Assembly: GCA_001275005.1 (NCBI GenBank)
Contig: JWZX01001363.1
Coordinates: 1-16,038 of the forward strand
Direction: 5' to 3'
Length of the DNA: 16,038 nucleotides
Source of the DNA: Chrysochromulina tobinii
Taxonomy: Eukaryota; Haptophyta; Prymnesiales; Chrysochromulinaceae
The notes under the pieces were generated by a model that made no database searches, was not told the DNA's origin, and saw only the letters and a program-made list of their open reading frames with translations. The first letter of the stretch is position 1; every line of letters starts with the position of its first letter. The translations under genes were made by a program, and so were the position numbers. This document shows positions 7,098-16,038 of the stretch, piece by piece.

Positions 7098-7959
7098 CGA
7101 TGAAGAATCTTTCGGCTCCGATGATGACCTTCACCATTCTTCGGATCCATCTTCGGAAGAGGAAGATGAAGATCGTGAGGTTCTTCCGCGCATTCTTCCG
7201 CGCAGAGGGCCGCTGCGCGGCGCAAACGGATGGCGTACTTCCAGTCTGAATGGTGCTGCTCCTGCTGCGGACGGGTGTGCTTCCTCTGCCGCGCCTCGAA
7301 CAGATTCAGAGCAACCGGAAGTCAGCCCTCATGCACACCGGGGTGCTTTCCGTTCTCCTCGACGCCGGGGGCATTCCGAAGATTCGCGCAGTCATTACAA
7401 GCGTGAGATCGAGTGGGTGAAGGAGGGTGCGAAGGAAGACCTCATCAACCAGGAGTTTGATGGCCATTCGCTTCATCATCCCGAAGTGCAGAGTGAGTGG
7501 TCCAGCTTCATTCAAAGTGCTGCGAGCGTCTCCAAGGAGATGCAATCCGTGCCCGAACGGAATACACTTGACGGAATGCACTTGTACTATAGATTTTTCG
7601 TCACACAAGAAACTGGTGGCGGCAGGTCGTTGTCGCGCGCGAGGACTGAAGGGCTGCGGCAACGAGGGAGGTGGCGGCCGGGACAGTGCAGGCGAGTTGC
7701 TCACGTTAGACCTCACGATATACTGGCGTCTCCAATTCCAGGGGAGCGCAACAACAATAAAGGCGCGACGCGACGCACGCAACGAAGCCTGAGATTCCAA
7801 AGATCCCAAAAAACAAATGGGGTAGTGAGGTCAATCGACCGTGCCAACCGCAGCCTTCCCAAGGGGGGACCGATCGGCCTACCATACACACCTGCATCCA
7901 AGCACCCCACATACAACTATCTACTATATAGCAGGCCAAGCTCGTCCAATCAAAGTTAA
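7090..7959 (+). CDS. Uncertain ORF with acidic N-terminus
   Basis: The ATG at 7090 lies in the context GTGGCCATGG. It opens an acidic, Ser-rich start (MADDEESFGSDDDLHHSSD, then EEEDEDRE), then about 290 codons to TAA at 7957-7959. The part to about residue 175 has a mixed composition (KREIEWVKEGAKEDLINQEF, then MHLYYRFFVTQE) that could be coding. After about 7615 the translation becomes Arg/Ser/Gly-rich and looks non-coding. GGCAG/GTCG near 7624 and AAGC/GTGAGA near 7404 are possible donors, so the genuine exon may be shorter. The same DNA in another frame (7250-7400) also reads plausibly, so frame choice is unsure. No domain recognised. It may belong to the broken gene just upstream. Confidence 0.3.
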   Translation: MADDEESFGSDDDLHHSSDPSSEEEDEDREVLPRILPRRGPLRGANGWRTSSLNGAAPAADGCASSAAPRTDSEQPEVSPHAHRGAFRSPRRRGHSEDSRSHYKREIEWVKEGAKEDLINQEFDGHSLHHPEVQSEWSSFIQSAASVSKEMQSVPERNTLDGMHLYYRFFVTQETGGGRSLSRARTEGLRQRGRWRPGQCRRVAHVRPHDILASPIPGERNNNKGATRRTQRSLRFQRSQKTNGVVRSIDRANRSLPKGGPIGLPYTPASKHPTYNYLLYSRPSSSNQS

Positions 7960-8631
7960 GTACTTAACGCGGTTATGAGAGGGAAGAGGGAGGCGAGAAA
8001 CGACTAAGGCTACCCAACGGGCTACTCTCAGGTCACTCTGGTCACATTAACAGGACTGCCGGGACCCCCCCCAGCGGCTATGTCTCGCGCGTTCGGAGTA
8101 ACGGTAAGCCGCGCTCGCGCTTACCGTTTCAAGAGCCGACGAAACCGGCTACGCTCTCTCAATCTAAGCTGCTGCTCTTGCTTACTGTGCTTGCCAAATC
8201 TGCTAATCTGGCGAAGCCGAAGATCCGTTAATCGAATTATTGCGTGACGTGTCGCATATCTCCTGAGACGTCGCCTCAAGCGCGTCGCGCATTCTGGTCA
8301 GCGGCTCCGCCGCGTTATGGAAGCCGAGCTAGGCGGAAACGCGGAATGTTCAATCTACTCTCGAGGCTAGCAGTCGCGCCAGTGGAGGCGAGGTGAGAGT
8401 CGAGTTGACGGATGATCGAGCTTCGAGGAGACCGTCGGCATACACGGAACACGTGCGAGACTTGACGCCGTTGACTTTTCTCGTCTCCTTCTTGTGGCTG
8501 GCCGACACGGCGCGATCGTGACCCACTACCTATGCTATTATTAACTTCTCAACAGGCGCTCGCACCTCCGGGAGAGAGAAGCCGAGTCGCACTCAACATC
8601 ACTCACACATATCCCTGCTCGCAGCTCGGGT
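7960..8631. other. Intergenic region / 3' flank of the giant minus-strand gene
   Basis: No ORF of note occurs here. Since the large gene on the minus strand ends at 8632, its 3' untranslated region lies here. Two small hairpins at 8100-8150 are the only structured elements I see. Base composition is intermediate and there is no simple repeat. Confidence 0.55.
8100..8128. repeat. Perfect 10-bp inverted repeat (hairpin)
   Basis: AACGGTAAGC at 8100-8109 is the reverse complement of GCTTACCGTT at 8119-8128, with a 9-nt loop that itself contains CGCG/CGCG complementarity. A weaker hairpin follows directly (AGCCG 8134-8138 with CGGCT 8146-8150). It lies about 500 nt beyond the stop of the minus-strand giant gene. 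It could be a 3' RNA structure or a decayed element terminus; there is no U-tract to call it a terminator. Confidence 0.6.
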
Positions 8632-11600
8632 TCACCCTCCTACCACGAGTTCGATAGGCCACAGATCGTCTTGAGAATCATCACTGTCGTCCTGTGAGTC
8701 CTCACGTATGTGCTCCGCCGTCGAACCCTCAGTTGTGGATGTCGTGGAAAAACTCAGTGCCTCCTGAACATCATCCTGAGCAACCCCGAGGCCAAAGTCG
8801 GGCCAGTAATCATAGTCGTCATCATCGTGGCCATCGCCTTTGTCATTATCAACTGGTTCATGAGAGAACTGCATCACAGGACGTGCGAGAGGCTCGACTG
8901 GTTCTACGGACTCCACTTTGCGTGCCGGTGCCGCAAAAGACGAGACAAAACGCGTCGCGCGTGCGTCTTGCTCGCGAGCCTGTCGCATCTCCTTGCGGAA
9001 GAGGCCAATGAATTGAGCAAACGCATCGCTTTCGTCAACGCGTGTCCAAGGCAAGCTGCCGCCCAGTGCACTGGGCGGTGGAGGGACGCCTGCGGGCAGC
9101 GGGGGGGCTTGCGGTGACGCTTGCAGCGAACAGCCCACAAAACCTGCACCCCTGACAAGGCCCGGCGACGGCATGGGACGCTCGGTTCCCAGGGCACCAA
9201 TAATGGGAGGAAGAGTCGCACATCCGGGAGGCGGCAGCATGCTGTATGCCGGTCCCATTGCCGCGGTACGAGGCCCAGCCATCTGAACCGACAAGTCGCT
9301 GGTTCGGCAACCCCCCGTCTCTGCTCCGCCAGCTACACCCATTCCGATAGCTTGTATGCTCATGCCTGGCGGCACGTACGACGCCGCCTCCGAGAGGAGC
9401 TTGGCCAGATGATCCTCCGTGTAACCGGCAGCAAACGTATCCTCGATGCAGTCCGCAATTGACGCATCGATTGCCGCCATTCCTGGTGGCAACGCCCCAG
9501 CCTTTCTCGAACCCGGGCCTTCATCGTACGTATCTACATGCTCGTACTCGCCCTCCACCATCCAGATCCGGTACCGATCGGCGACCCTGATGGTCACTCT
9601 CTTGGCGAAGCCCAGGAACAGTGAGACGCCGAGGAATACGGGGATCGCCATCGGGTCGCCGAAAAGGTTGTGCTGCTGGTGGAGCACCAGCATGTATCCC
9701 AGCACGGCGAAGACGATCCCGCTGCAGTGCAAAGAGCCGAGCAGGTAGAATTGAACTGATAGGCACATTTGATCGAGAGCTCTAAGGTCGGGTGGCAGCT
9801 CTTCGTTGATTGTGTCGTCCAATCCGACCCAGCGACGGCTGCGGTTGGCGAAGCGTTCGTTGCAAAACTGGATGTACTCGAAGAGCTTCCAATTCCAGAG
9901 TAGTTCCTGTACGTTGAACAAAAAGATGTCGATCACCCACAATGCCGGCACCAAGAAGGCCGAGAAAAGCACGAAGTATACTAGATCAGTAGATCGGATG
10001 CCGTAATATTTGCTGACCTCGAACTGCTCCCTGAACAGGAAGATGATAACGACAGCGATTGGAGAGATCACGGAGCCGAGCGCATCAACGGAGAATCGAT
10101 ACATGAGCCTCAGCATGTCCGACATGATCCCGATGGCTTCCAGCTCCGGTGTCATGACCGGCACAGGCGCCCCACTGCGCTGCGCCTGTTGCACCGCGAT
10201 CCTGAAACGAAGCAATCGTTGCACACGAAAGTTCACGGGCTGGACTGCAACGCGTAGGAATACCATGACAGAAAGCTCCACGACATTAGCTTGGATGAAG
10301 GCTAGGAACCCCGCGGCACCCAACGTCATGACGTACTGGATCGTCTGGAGTGCGCATTCAAACGGAAGCGCAATCAGCTTTTCGGTGAGCGCTTGCATGA
10401 GCCAGACCTCCATTGACATCCACACGACCCTGAATCCGAGCATGCACGGCACCGGGTACAACGAGAAAATGATGGAGAATGAAACCTCCAGCGCGAGCAG
10501 GAGAATGATGAACAGCCATATGGAAGTGTACATCACGTGCCGGCGTTGCCAAAAGCCTGGCCGCCAGATCGAGCCAGGCATATCTTTGCGAGGGCACAGC
10601 AACTCGGCCCCGTTCACCATGAGATTGAAGCCCAGGCAGAGGAGCATGATGCCGACGCGTCCGCTGAGCCACTTCTCCTCCACAGACAACGTCACTTCCA
10701 GCGCGCCCGGCCCGATGTAGCCCCAATCTCCAGGGTACGACCCGAGAGGGTTGATCTCGAGCATCACGCCACGCATGAAGCCAGCAACCATGGCAATGGG
10801 GATGAGGACCATGGTGAATCCGATGATCGGGTTGAGCTCAAAACCTCGGAGCCATCGAAGAAAATTCAGTCGGGGAGGGTTGGTCTGCGTCGCAGCCTGT
10901 CGGAAGCAGCCCCACACCAACATGACCGCCAGGATGGCGACGAAGTCCAGCAGGACATAAAAGACCAAGTATGTGGAAAGGTCGAGCGCAAAGTTGTCCA
11001 GAACGTCGATCCATGCGACGGGAAACCAGGTGATCCTCAGATCGTACTCGTGGCCCCTAAGCGTCTCACCCGGAACGCTAGTAAAGTCCCCGAGGATGAG
11101 CTTGCCCTTGATCAGCTTCTTCGCGTATCTTTCAATTCTGCTGTCGCGAGTCTGCCAGTATTGCAACAACAGCTGCATGCGGTGCGGCGTCCAGTCCATG
11201 CCGTGCCTTTCCGACTCATATAGGCTAACATCTGCCTGGATGAAGATGAAGTTCTCGTCGTCCATGTATGCTTTGACCTTACTAAAGTACCTCAAGTTCG
11301 CACCACAGCTCCTCTCGAGCTGCTGCCGTCTGGCAGCATCCGTTTCCAAATCGGGGAAGCAAAAGCCCCCAGAGACGTGCTCGGTAGGTATAGGCTCGCG
11401 CGTCATGTAGAAGAGCATGTCATCACTTTGCGCTTGAAACCAGTAAGGCTTCCCCGCAAAAAGCTCCGACCGCTCCTCATACATGCATGTCATGATGTAG
11501 TCGCACGCATCCGAGTAACGTCTAGTGGCGAATATGTCCCATTGGCGAATGTGGATGGTGTCTTCTTCGCTAACAAGGTGGCAGGCTGAAGGGTGCTCCA

Positions 11601-14600
11601 GCACCCACGTCAGCGGTGCCCGCGAATCCCATCCGGGTATTTGGAGAATGGCGCCTGTGGGCGGATAGAAGGCGTCCCTGGGGTAGGGATCGCCCGGATC
11701 GGCGCCGTTGATTGCTGATCCACAGTTTCGGCATCGCGGGCTGACAACCCACTCGCTGATAAGGTGGTACTGGTCGTTGCCTGGTCCAAGGCTCGGATTC
11801 TCGAAGATGACCGGCGTAAAGTCTATATTTCTGGATTCGTCGCCATTAGCATCTTTGAATGTCGTGCACCCTGGCGGGCAGACGTCCACAAATTGGGGGC
11901 GAGGCTGGTCGGAGCACTTACACTTAACAAGACTGCCTCGGGCTCGGACTGGTGCCCCGCCCTGAGCGTCCGGGCATCCTATTGTAAACGGCTGACCAAC
12001 ATCGGCATGGTAATTGTTTGTCGAAGGCGTTCTGCCGAACCGCACGCCACGGGAGCACAGCGAGAAGTAGGGCAAGTTCGGCATCGGCGCCACCGTCAGC
12101 AAAGACGACCCCCAGAATGTCTCCGCCGAGTAGTCTGCCGAGTATACGCCCTCCAGCGGGTCCATCAGGATACCGCCCGTGCCCCCGAGGGGTAAGGTGT
12201 AGTTGATCATCGAGTACTCGAGGACTGCCACGACGTTGTCGGATTGGTAAGGCTCGAGATAGCTCGCGCCAAGGTATATCTCCTTCGTCGGAAGCAAACG
12301 GGGAAGGTTCAGAGGCAGAGCTAATGCCTGCCTCTCCTTGTCAAGCCCGATGAGGAACACTCGCCGGGACAGGCTTCCATCTGCGCGGTACCTGCCTGGG
12401 TGCCCGCGATCTGGACCCCAGGGCAGGTTGACATCCGGCAGGATCTCCATATCCATGCTCCGCTCGAACAGCGAAACTTTGTCGGTGTACAACCCATGCA
12501 AGATCTGCAGCTCCAATCGGAAAAGCACCTCTTTCATGGAGTGCAAGTGCAGCGCAAAACGACTTGTCTTGCTCCACCGATGGCTCTTATACATCGCGTA
12601 ATCCTCGTCAACAGGCATGTCGAAGCCGAATGAGGGCGGGTACGGGCTCGAATGCTTGTGCCCATCGACAAAGACACCAAACCGATAGTGGTCTGAGTAG
12701 ACCAGCTCTTGAGGCAGTTTGCCAGCGAGGTCGAACACGAAACGCGCCATGGTGAATGGAGGCAGCCGGAACACGGTGAACGCGGGGGGCTCGCCCAGGT
12801 ATGCAGAGCGCGCAGAGGGCTCGGATTGCAACAGGCGTGCGTTCATCGAGTAGTTGCGACGCTCGAGTTGCTCGTCTGCCGAGTGGAGCGCGTCCTCGAG
12901 CTCTAACGCGGCAGTTTGCAAGAGGGCTGCAGCACTTCCGTCACTTGTCGAAATCCCAGACAGATTCTTCCCTATCCGTTCAAGCGAGAGCCTCCGCCTG
13001 GTGCTTGGCACCTCTGCCTCGCACGAGGGCGGGTCCGGAAAGGGTCTGCACACGAACGCAGGGTCCGTTACAATGTAGTCCTCGAAAGCGACGAGCGCGT
13101 CAGGGTCTCGGAATATACCAGGTATTGTGGCAGTCGTGATCGCTGAGGTCACACGAGCATCTATACGGAAACAATCTGTGCTTGCCATGGACTTTGGCAA
13201 ACTTGACGTTCCATCAGGACATTTATACTCCGCTTCCATTCGCTCCGGAGATGTCCCTTCAGGACAGTAGTAACCTTCCAGGCAAGGATTGCCGGTCCGC
13301 GTATCCGCCGATGTGGCCGCGTAGCATATGTAACCAGCAGGGCACAGGCCAATAGGACAATAGCAACGCCGTCCGTCCGTTCTCTGTGTAGTGCCGATGG
13401 TTCCAAGGTCCGTGCAGATGGGATCGTCGACCGATGTCATTTGCTGCTCGATGAGGGCGCGCACTTGTCGTACGGCCGCGGTACTGGCACATTCAAGGTG
13501 ACCTCGGTGACTCTCACGGTCGCAGTAGTAGCCGGGTAGACACGGATCGTCGTACTTCGTGCTCGAAGAGGTATTCCAGTCGCACATGTGACCGGCAGGG
13601 CACGGGTCGCTCTGGCTGAGGTTTGTCATGCCCTTCACACCGCAAACCCGCCCACGCGGGCATGGCATGCAGAGCATCTCCATAGGATTGGCATAGTACG
13701 GGTTCCACGAGCCTTCTGGACACTGCTGGCAAGAGACTGTTCCGTTGTAAGCGCGAAAGGTGCCCGGGCTGCACGGCAGTGGCTCGATCGTGCCTTCCTC
13801 TGCGCAGGAGTACCCACCAGGGCAGAGGAAGCACGTATCGGTGCCGTTTAATGGGTTGTATTTAGACCACGTCCCAGCTAGGCACGGAATCGCCTGCGAC
13901 TTGCCTTCGCCACGGCTGAAAAACCCTGCCGGAGACGGATACGGATTCGCGGTTCCCTTGGGGCAGAAAAATCCAGCAGGGCAACGTCCTGTGCCGAAGG
14001 GCGAAGTAGAAGCCTCCTTGCAGTACTGTCCAAGTGTGCACGGCTGTGGCGACCTGTAATCATTTTCGTCCGTGAGGTTGCTCGTGATGCCTCCGAGACA
14101 GTACACCGCCTTCGGGCAAGCAATCGGCTTGAAGTTGCCCTCCGAATTCCAATCTGCCGTCTCAGTTCCCTCCCAGCAGTAGTATCCGGGTGGGCACGCC
14201 GTCGCTGGGACCTGAAGACCGGGCTCGTTGCAAACGGAGCCAGCTGGACATATTGTAGGTGATGATAAGCCCACTTTGTCGCAAATGTAACCGATCGGAC
14301 ATTCTGTGCATTTGTCTTGGCCAGTCTTGTCGTTGTAGAACCCTGGTGTGCAGAGTGACGGGAATACGTTGCCCACCCCCGGGCAGTAGTTTGCTTGCGG
14401 GCATTCGATCGGCAGGGAGCCAGGAGGGCAGAAGTACCCCGCTGGGCAGGGGCCACTCCCTTGTGGGTTATCAGACCCCCTGAAGCACACGAATCCCGCA
14501 ACACATGGCTGCGGGGTGGAGTAGTTTCCAGGTATGGACACGTTGGAGGCCACCCCTGCTGGGCACCAGGTGTTTTCGGGGCATTCCTGTGGGGCCATCG

Positions 14601-16038
14601 TGCTGGAAGAGGATGTTGGGTTCGAAGTCGAAACTCCTAGAGGGCAAAAGTGGCCAGATGGACAAAAAGAATCTGGAAAGCTCAGCCCAGAGAGAGAGCA
14701 GACCATCCCAGCGGCGCAAAGAAGCGGCGAGGATAGCCCTTGAGATGGACAAAAGTATCCGGGTGGGCACGGACTGCAGCTCGCGCTCCGGTCGTTCGCC
14801 CGGAACGTGCCTGGTGGGCAGGCTGTGAAGTTGCTTCCTGCCGATGGGCAGAAAGCTCCAGGCGGACAGGGCACGACCTCGAGCTGAGGGCACCATGTTC
14901 CTCTGGGACACGCGATGTACTCAAATGTTGTATACGACCTCGAAAAGTCATGTGCGTTGGTGCTGACTCTCACCGGCACAACGAGGCTGCCTGCAAGGCG
15001 TGGGCCAACGTATTCTGGAGCCATGCAGAGAGCCGTGCGATTGTCTATGAATGACGCGTTCGACCGAGCGCTACCAAATGCGCATGTCAGCGACGAGGAA
15101 TTGACGAAGCCCTCGCCATGCACGTACACTGGCGTCGGCGAGGTCACAAGACCTCGTCTAGGCACGATCGACAAAATGTACGGCTCACGAACAAATTCGA
15201 ATGTAAACTTTGCTGACGCGTTGTCTGAACGGGCCATCAGCAAGAATGGTACACGCCCAGTGGCGTGCGACGGAGTGCGGCACAGCAGTTGGTTCGCCAC
15301 TGACGATCGCGCTGCCGCTGATGGTGGAGCGTGGCCGAACTGACAAGAAAAGGGAGTTGCATCGACCTCACTATCGAGATACACCACGATGGTTGTGCCG
15401 CCAGACGCCGGCGCACGGGCTGGGATCAGGTGCGTGATCTGGAACGCAACGAAGGCGAATGCGATGCCGCTCCTCGAGAAGCCCTGCCCGCCAAGTGTCG
15501 AGCCAAGTGTCACCTCCAGCGAAACCGAGGACGCAGCATGCCTCGGCGTGCGGCACAACATGATCGATGCGTTCACGTACGTGGCGAACGTTGAAAGCTG
15601 TCCAAAGTGGCAATGAAGCCAGGGGTCGAAAGTTGGCATAAAGTGACGGCCGACCAGAGTCACCAACGTCCCACCAAAGACCGGACCAGAGTTCGGCAGC
15701 ACGGCACGAATGTAAACGTCGGGAACGTACTCGAAAGAGGCCACCGCGATCGTTTCGAAGTTTAGCGTGCCGTGGTGGCTCGGAGCACTGGAACCGTGTG
15801 AAAGGAGCTGAACGGTGAGCTGAGCCGCACCGGGGGTGCTTCTCGGCGAAACACACAACGCGTGCGCAGATCCGCGGGACGTGGCTGGCACAACCGCAGC
15901 CGCGAAAGAACACCGCAACATGGAATTGGAAACAGGGACCAACGTGACGGCAATGTTGACAACAGTGCCACCGTGCACAGGGCCGAGCACAGGGTGCACC
16001 GATCGGATCTCTGGGGCCGTGTATGTGAAGGCGATGCC
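8632..16038 (-). CDS. Giant receptor-like membrane protein: IPT/TIG repeats, ephrin-receptor-like Cys repeats, multi-TM; 5' partial
   Basis: One uninterrupted frame runs from the right edge to TGA at 8634-8632 (at least 2,468 codons). No start is present, and the edge reads FTYTAPEIRS straight into an IPT domain. Counting from 15999: IPT/TIG-like domains lie at about 1-85, 94-185, 188-268 and 275-362, each with an SGPxxGGT-type turn or a variant and paired Cys. Cys-rich GCC2/GCC3 (ephrin-receptor-like) repeats follow at 363-945, with CPPGYFCP-type motifs and N-glycosylation sequons. The ectodomain continues at 950-1670 with further Cys pairs. Hydrophobic helices lie near 1672-1698, 1724-1747, 1781-1800, 1824-1850, 1884-1918, 1972-1990, 2004-2029, 2078-2106 and 2116-2132. 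The cytoplasmic tail has a Pro-rich part (about 2297-2310) and an acidic end. There is no kinase domain, despite the usual name of the Cys-rich family. The likely role is surface adhesion or sensing; the ligand is unknown. Confidence 0.85.
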   Translation of the reverse strand, partial: GIAFTYTAPEIRSVHPVLGPVHGGTVVNIAVTLVPVSNSMLRCSFAAAVVPATSRGSAHALCVSPRSTPGAAQLTVQLLSHGSSAPSHHGTLNFETIAVASFEYVPDVYIRAVLPNSGPVFGGTLVTLVGRHFMPTFDPWLHCHFGQLSTFATYVNASIMLCRTPRHAASSVSLEVTLGSTLGGQGFSRSGIAFAFVAFQITHLIPARAPASGGTTIVVYLDSEVDATPFSCQFGHAPPSAAARSSVANQLLCRTPSHATGRVPFLLMARSDNASAKFTFEFVREPYILSIVPRRGLVTSPTPVYVHGEGFVNSSSLTCAFGSARSNASFIDNRTALCMAPEYVGPRLAGSLVVPVRVSTNAHDFSRSYTTFEYIACPRGTWCPQLEVVPCPPGAFCPSAGSNFTACPPGTFRANDRSASCSPCPPGYFCPSQGLSSPLLCAAGMVCSLSGLSFPDSFCPSGHFCPLGVSTSNPTSSSSTMAPQECPENTWCPAGVASNVSIPGNYSTPQPCVAGFVCFRGSDNPQGSGPCPAGYFCPPGSLPIECPQANYCPGVGNVFPSLCTPGFYNDKTGQDKCTECPIGYICDKVGLSSPTICPAGSVCNEPGLQVPATACPPGYYCWEGTETADWNSEGNFKPIACPKAVYCLGGITSNLTDENDYRSPQPCTLGQYCKEASTSPFGTGRCPAGFFCPKGTANPYPSPAGFFSRGEGKSQAIPCLAGTWSKYNPLNGTDTCFLCPGGYSCAEEGTIEPLPCSPGTFRAYNGTVSCQQCPEGSWNPYYANPMEMLCMPCPRGRVCGVKGMTNLSQSDPCPAGHMCDWNTSSSTKYDDPCLPGYYCDRESHRGHLECASTAAVRQVRALIEQQMTSVDDPICTDLGTIGTTQRTDGRRCYCPIGLCPAGYICYAATSADTRTGNPCLEGYYCPEGTSPERMEAEYKCPDGTSSLPKSMASTDCFRIDARVTSAITTATIPGIFRDPDALVAFEDYIVTDPAFVCRPFPDPPSCEAEVPSTRRRLSLERIGKNLSGISTSDGSAAALLQTAALELEDALHSADEQLERRNYSMNARLLQSEPSARSAYLGEPPAFTVFRLPPFTMARFVFDLAGKLPQELVYSDHYRFGVFVDGHKHSSPYPPSFGFDMPVDEDYAMYKSHRWSKTSRFALHLHSMKEVLFRLELQILHGLYTDKVSLFERSMDMEILPDVNLPWGPDRGHPGRYRADGSLSRRVFLIGLDKERQALALPLNLPRLLPTKEIYLGASYLEPYQSDNVVAVLEYSMINYTLPLGGTGGILMDPLEGVYSADYSAETFWGSSLLTVAPMPNLPYFSLCSRGVRFGRTPSTNNYHADVGQPFTIGCPDAQGGAPVRARGSLVKCKCSDQPRPQFVDVCPPGCTTFKDANGDESRNIDFTPVIFENPSLGPGNDQYHLISEWVVSPRCRNCGSAINGADPGDPYPRDAFYPPTGAILQIPGWDSRAPLTWVLEHPSACHLVSEEDTIHIRQWDIFATRRYSDACDYIMTCMYEERSELFAGKPYWFQAQSDDMLFYMTREPIPTEHVSGGFCFPDLETDAARRQQLERSCGANLRYFSKVKAYMDDENFIFIQADVSLYESERHGMDWTPHRMQLLLQYWQTRDSRIERYAKKLIKGKLILGDFTSVPGETLRGHEYDLRITWFPVAWIDVLDNFALDLSTYLVFYVLLDFVAILAVMLVWGCFRQAATQTNPPRLNFLRWLRGFELNPIIGFTMVLIPIAMVAGFMRGVMLEINPLGSYPGDWGYIGPGALEVTLSVEEKWLSGRVGIMLLCLGFNLMVNGAELLCPRKDMPGSIWRPGFWQRRHVMYTSIWLFIILLLALEVSFSIIFSLYPVPCMLGFRVVWMSMEVWLMQALTEKLIALPFECALQTIQYVMTLGAAGFLAFIQANVVELSVMVFLRVAVQPVNFRVQRLLRFRIAVQQAQRSGAPVPVMTPELEAIGIMSDMLRLMYRFSVDALGSVISPIAVVIIFLFREQFEVSKYYGIRSTDLVYFVLFSAFLVPALWVIDIFLFNVQELLWNWKLFEYIQFCNERFANRSRRWVGLDDTINEELPPDLRALDQMCLSVQFYLLGSLHCSGIVFAVLGYMLVLHQQHNLFGDPMAIPVFLGVSLFLGFAKRVTIRVADRYRIWMVEGEYEHVDTYDEGPGSRKAGALPPGMAAIDASIADCIEDTFAAGYTEDHLAKLLSEAASYVPPGMSIQAIGMGVAGGAETGGCRTSDLSVQMAGPRTAAMGPAYSMLPPPGCATLPPIIGALGTERPMPSPGLVRGAGFVGCSLQASPQAPPLPAGVPPPPSALGGSLPWTRVDESDAFAQFIGLFRKEMRQAREQDARATRFVSSFAAPARKVESVEPVEPLARPVMQFSHEPVDNDKGDGHDDDDYDYWPDFGLGVAQDDVQEALSFSTTSTTEGSTAEHIREDSQDDSDDSQDDLWPIELVVGG

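Noticed and set aside
7918-7956. TATA-like CTATATA with a nearby CCAAT
   Set aside because: No plus-strand gene starts downstream, and the next gene is transcribed towards it from the other side.
10010-10720. 236-codon plus-strand frame opposite the membrane block, and others opposite the giant gene
   Set aside because: The opposite strand encodes clear membrane helices. This frame has no domain and is explained as antisense.
8632-16038. Receptor tyrosine kinase, as the name ephrin-receptor-like might imply
   Set aside because: No kinase motifs (glycine loop, HRD, DFG) occur in the tail; only the extracellular Cys-repeat family shares the name.

Overview
This window looks like nuclear DNA from a GC-rich unicellular eukaryote, most likely an alga. 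A haptophyte or pelagophyte-like lineage is my best guess from protein style. The reasons are: long protist-type proteins with eukaryotic domains (leucine-rich repeats, IPT/TIG domains, ephrin-receptor-like Cys-rich repeats, UBA-like helices); a canonical GT-AG spliceosomal intron that joins two reading frames; Kozak-like start contexts; and no operon or Shine-Dalgarno organisation. The lineage call is inference only.

Layout. (1) 1-1212 (+): the 3' part of a leucine-rich-repeat protein, open at the left edge. (2) 1213-2191: convergent intergenic DNA with short tandem repeats. (3) 5173-2192 (-): a two-exon gene for a ~944-residue protein with a UBA-like N-terminus, coiled coils and a long Glu/Asp tract made by a 9-bp repeat. 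(4) 5174-5285: a 112-bp divergent promoter region. Each flanking gene has a 15-codon upstream ORF whose TGA overlaps its main ATG as ATGA. (5) 5286-5801 (+): a 171-residue protein with a second UBA-like N-terminus and a Gly/Tyr-rich tail. (6) 5938-6270: twelve copies of a ~16-bp motif in alternating orientation, all pairing into six hairpin stems, followed by a 9-bp triplet repeat. (7) 6332-7959: coding-like but frame-broken sequence and one weak ORF, either a decayed gene or a multi-exon gene I cannot resolve. (8) 7960-8631: non-coding DNA with two small hairpins. (9) 16038-8632 (-): an intron-free ORF of at least 2,468 codons, open at the right edge, for a giant receptor-like membrane protein with IPT/TIG repeats, Cys-rich repeats, a large ectodomain, about 8-10 membrane segments and an acidic cytoplasmic tail.

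The best candidates for something undescribed are the head-to-head pair of UBA-like genes with symmetric upstream ORFs, the hairpin array just downstream of that pair, and the giant receptor-like protein. Nothing in the sequence ties all the genes into one pathway. Only the divergent pair has an architecture suggesting common origin or co-regulation.
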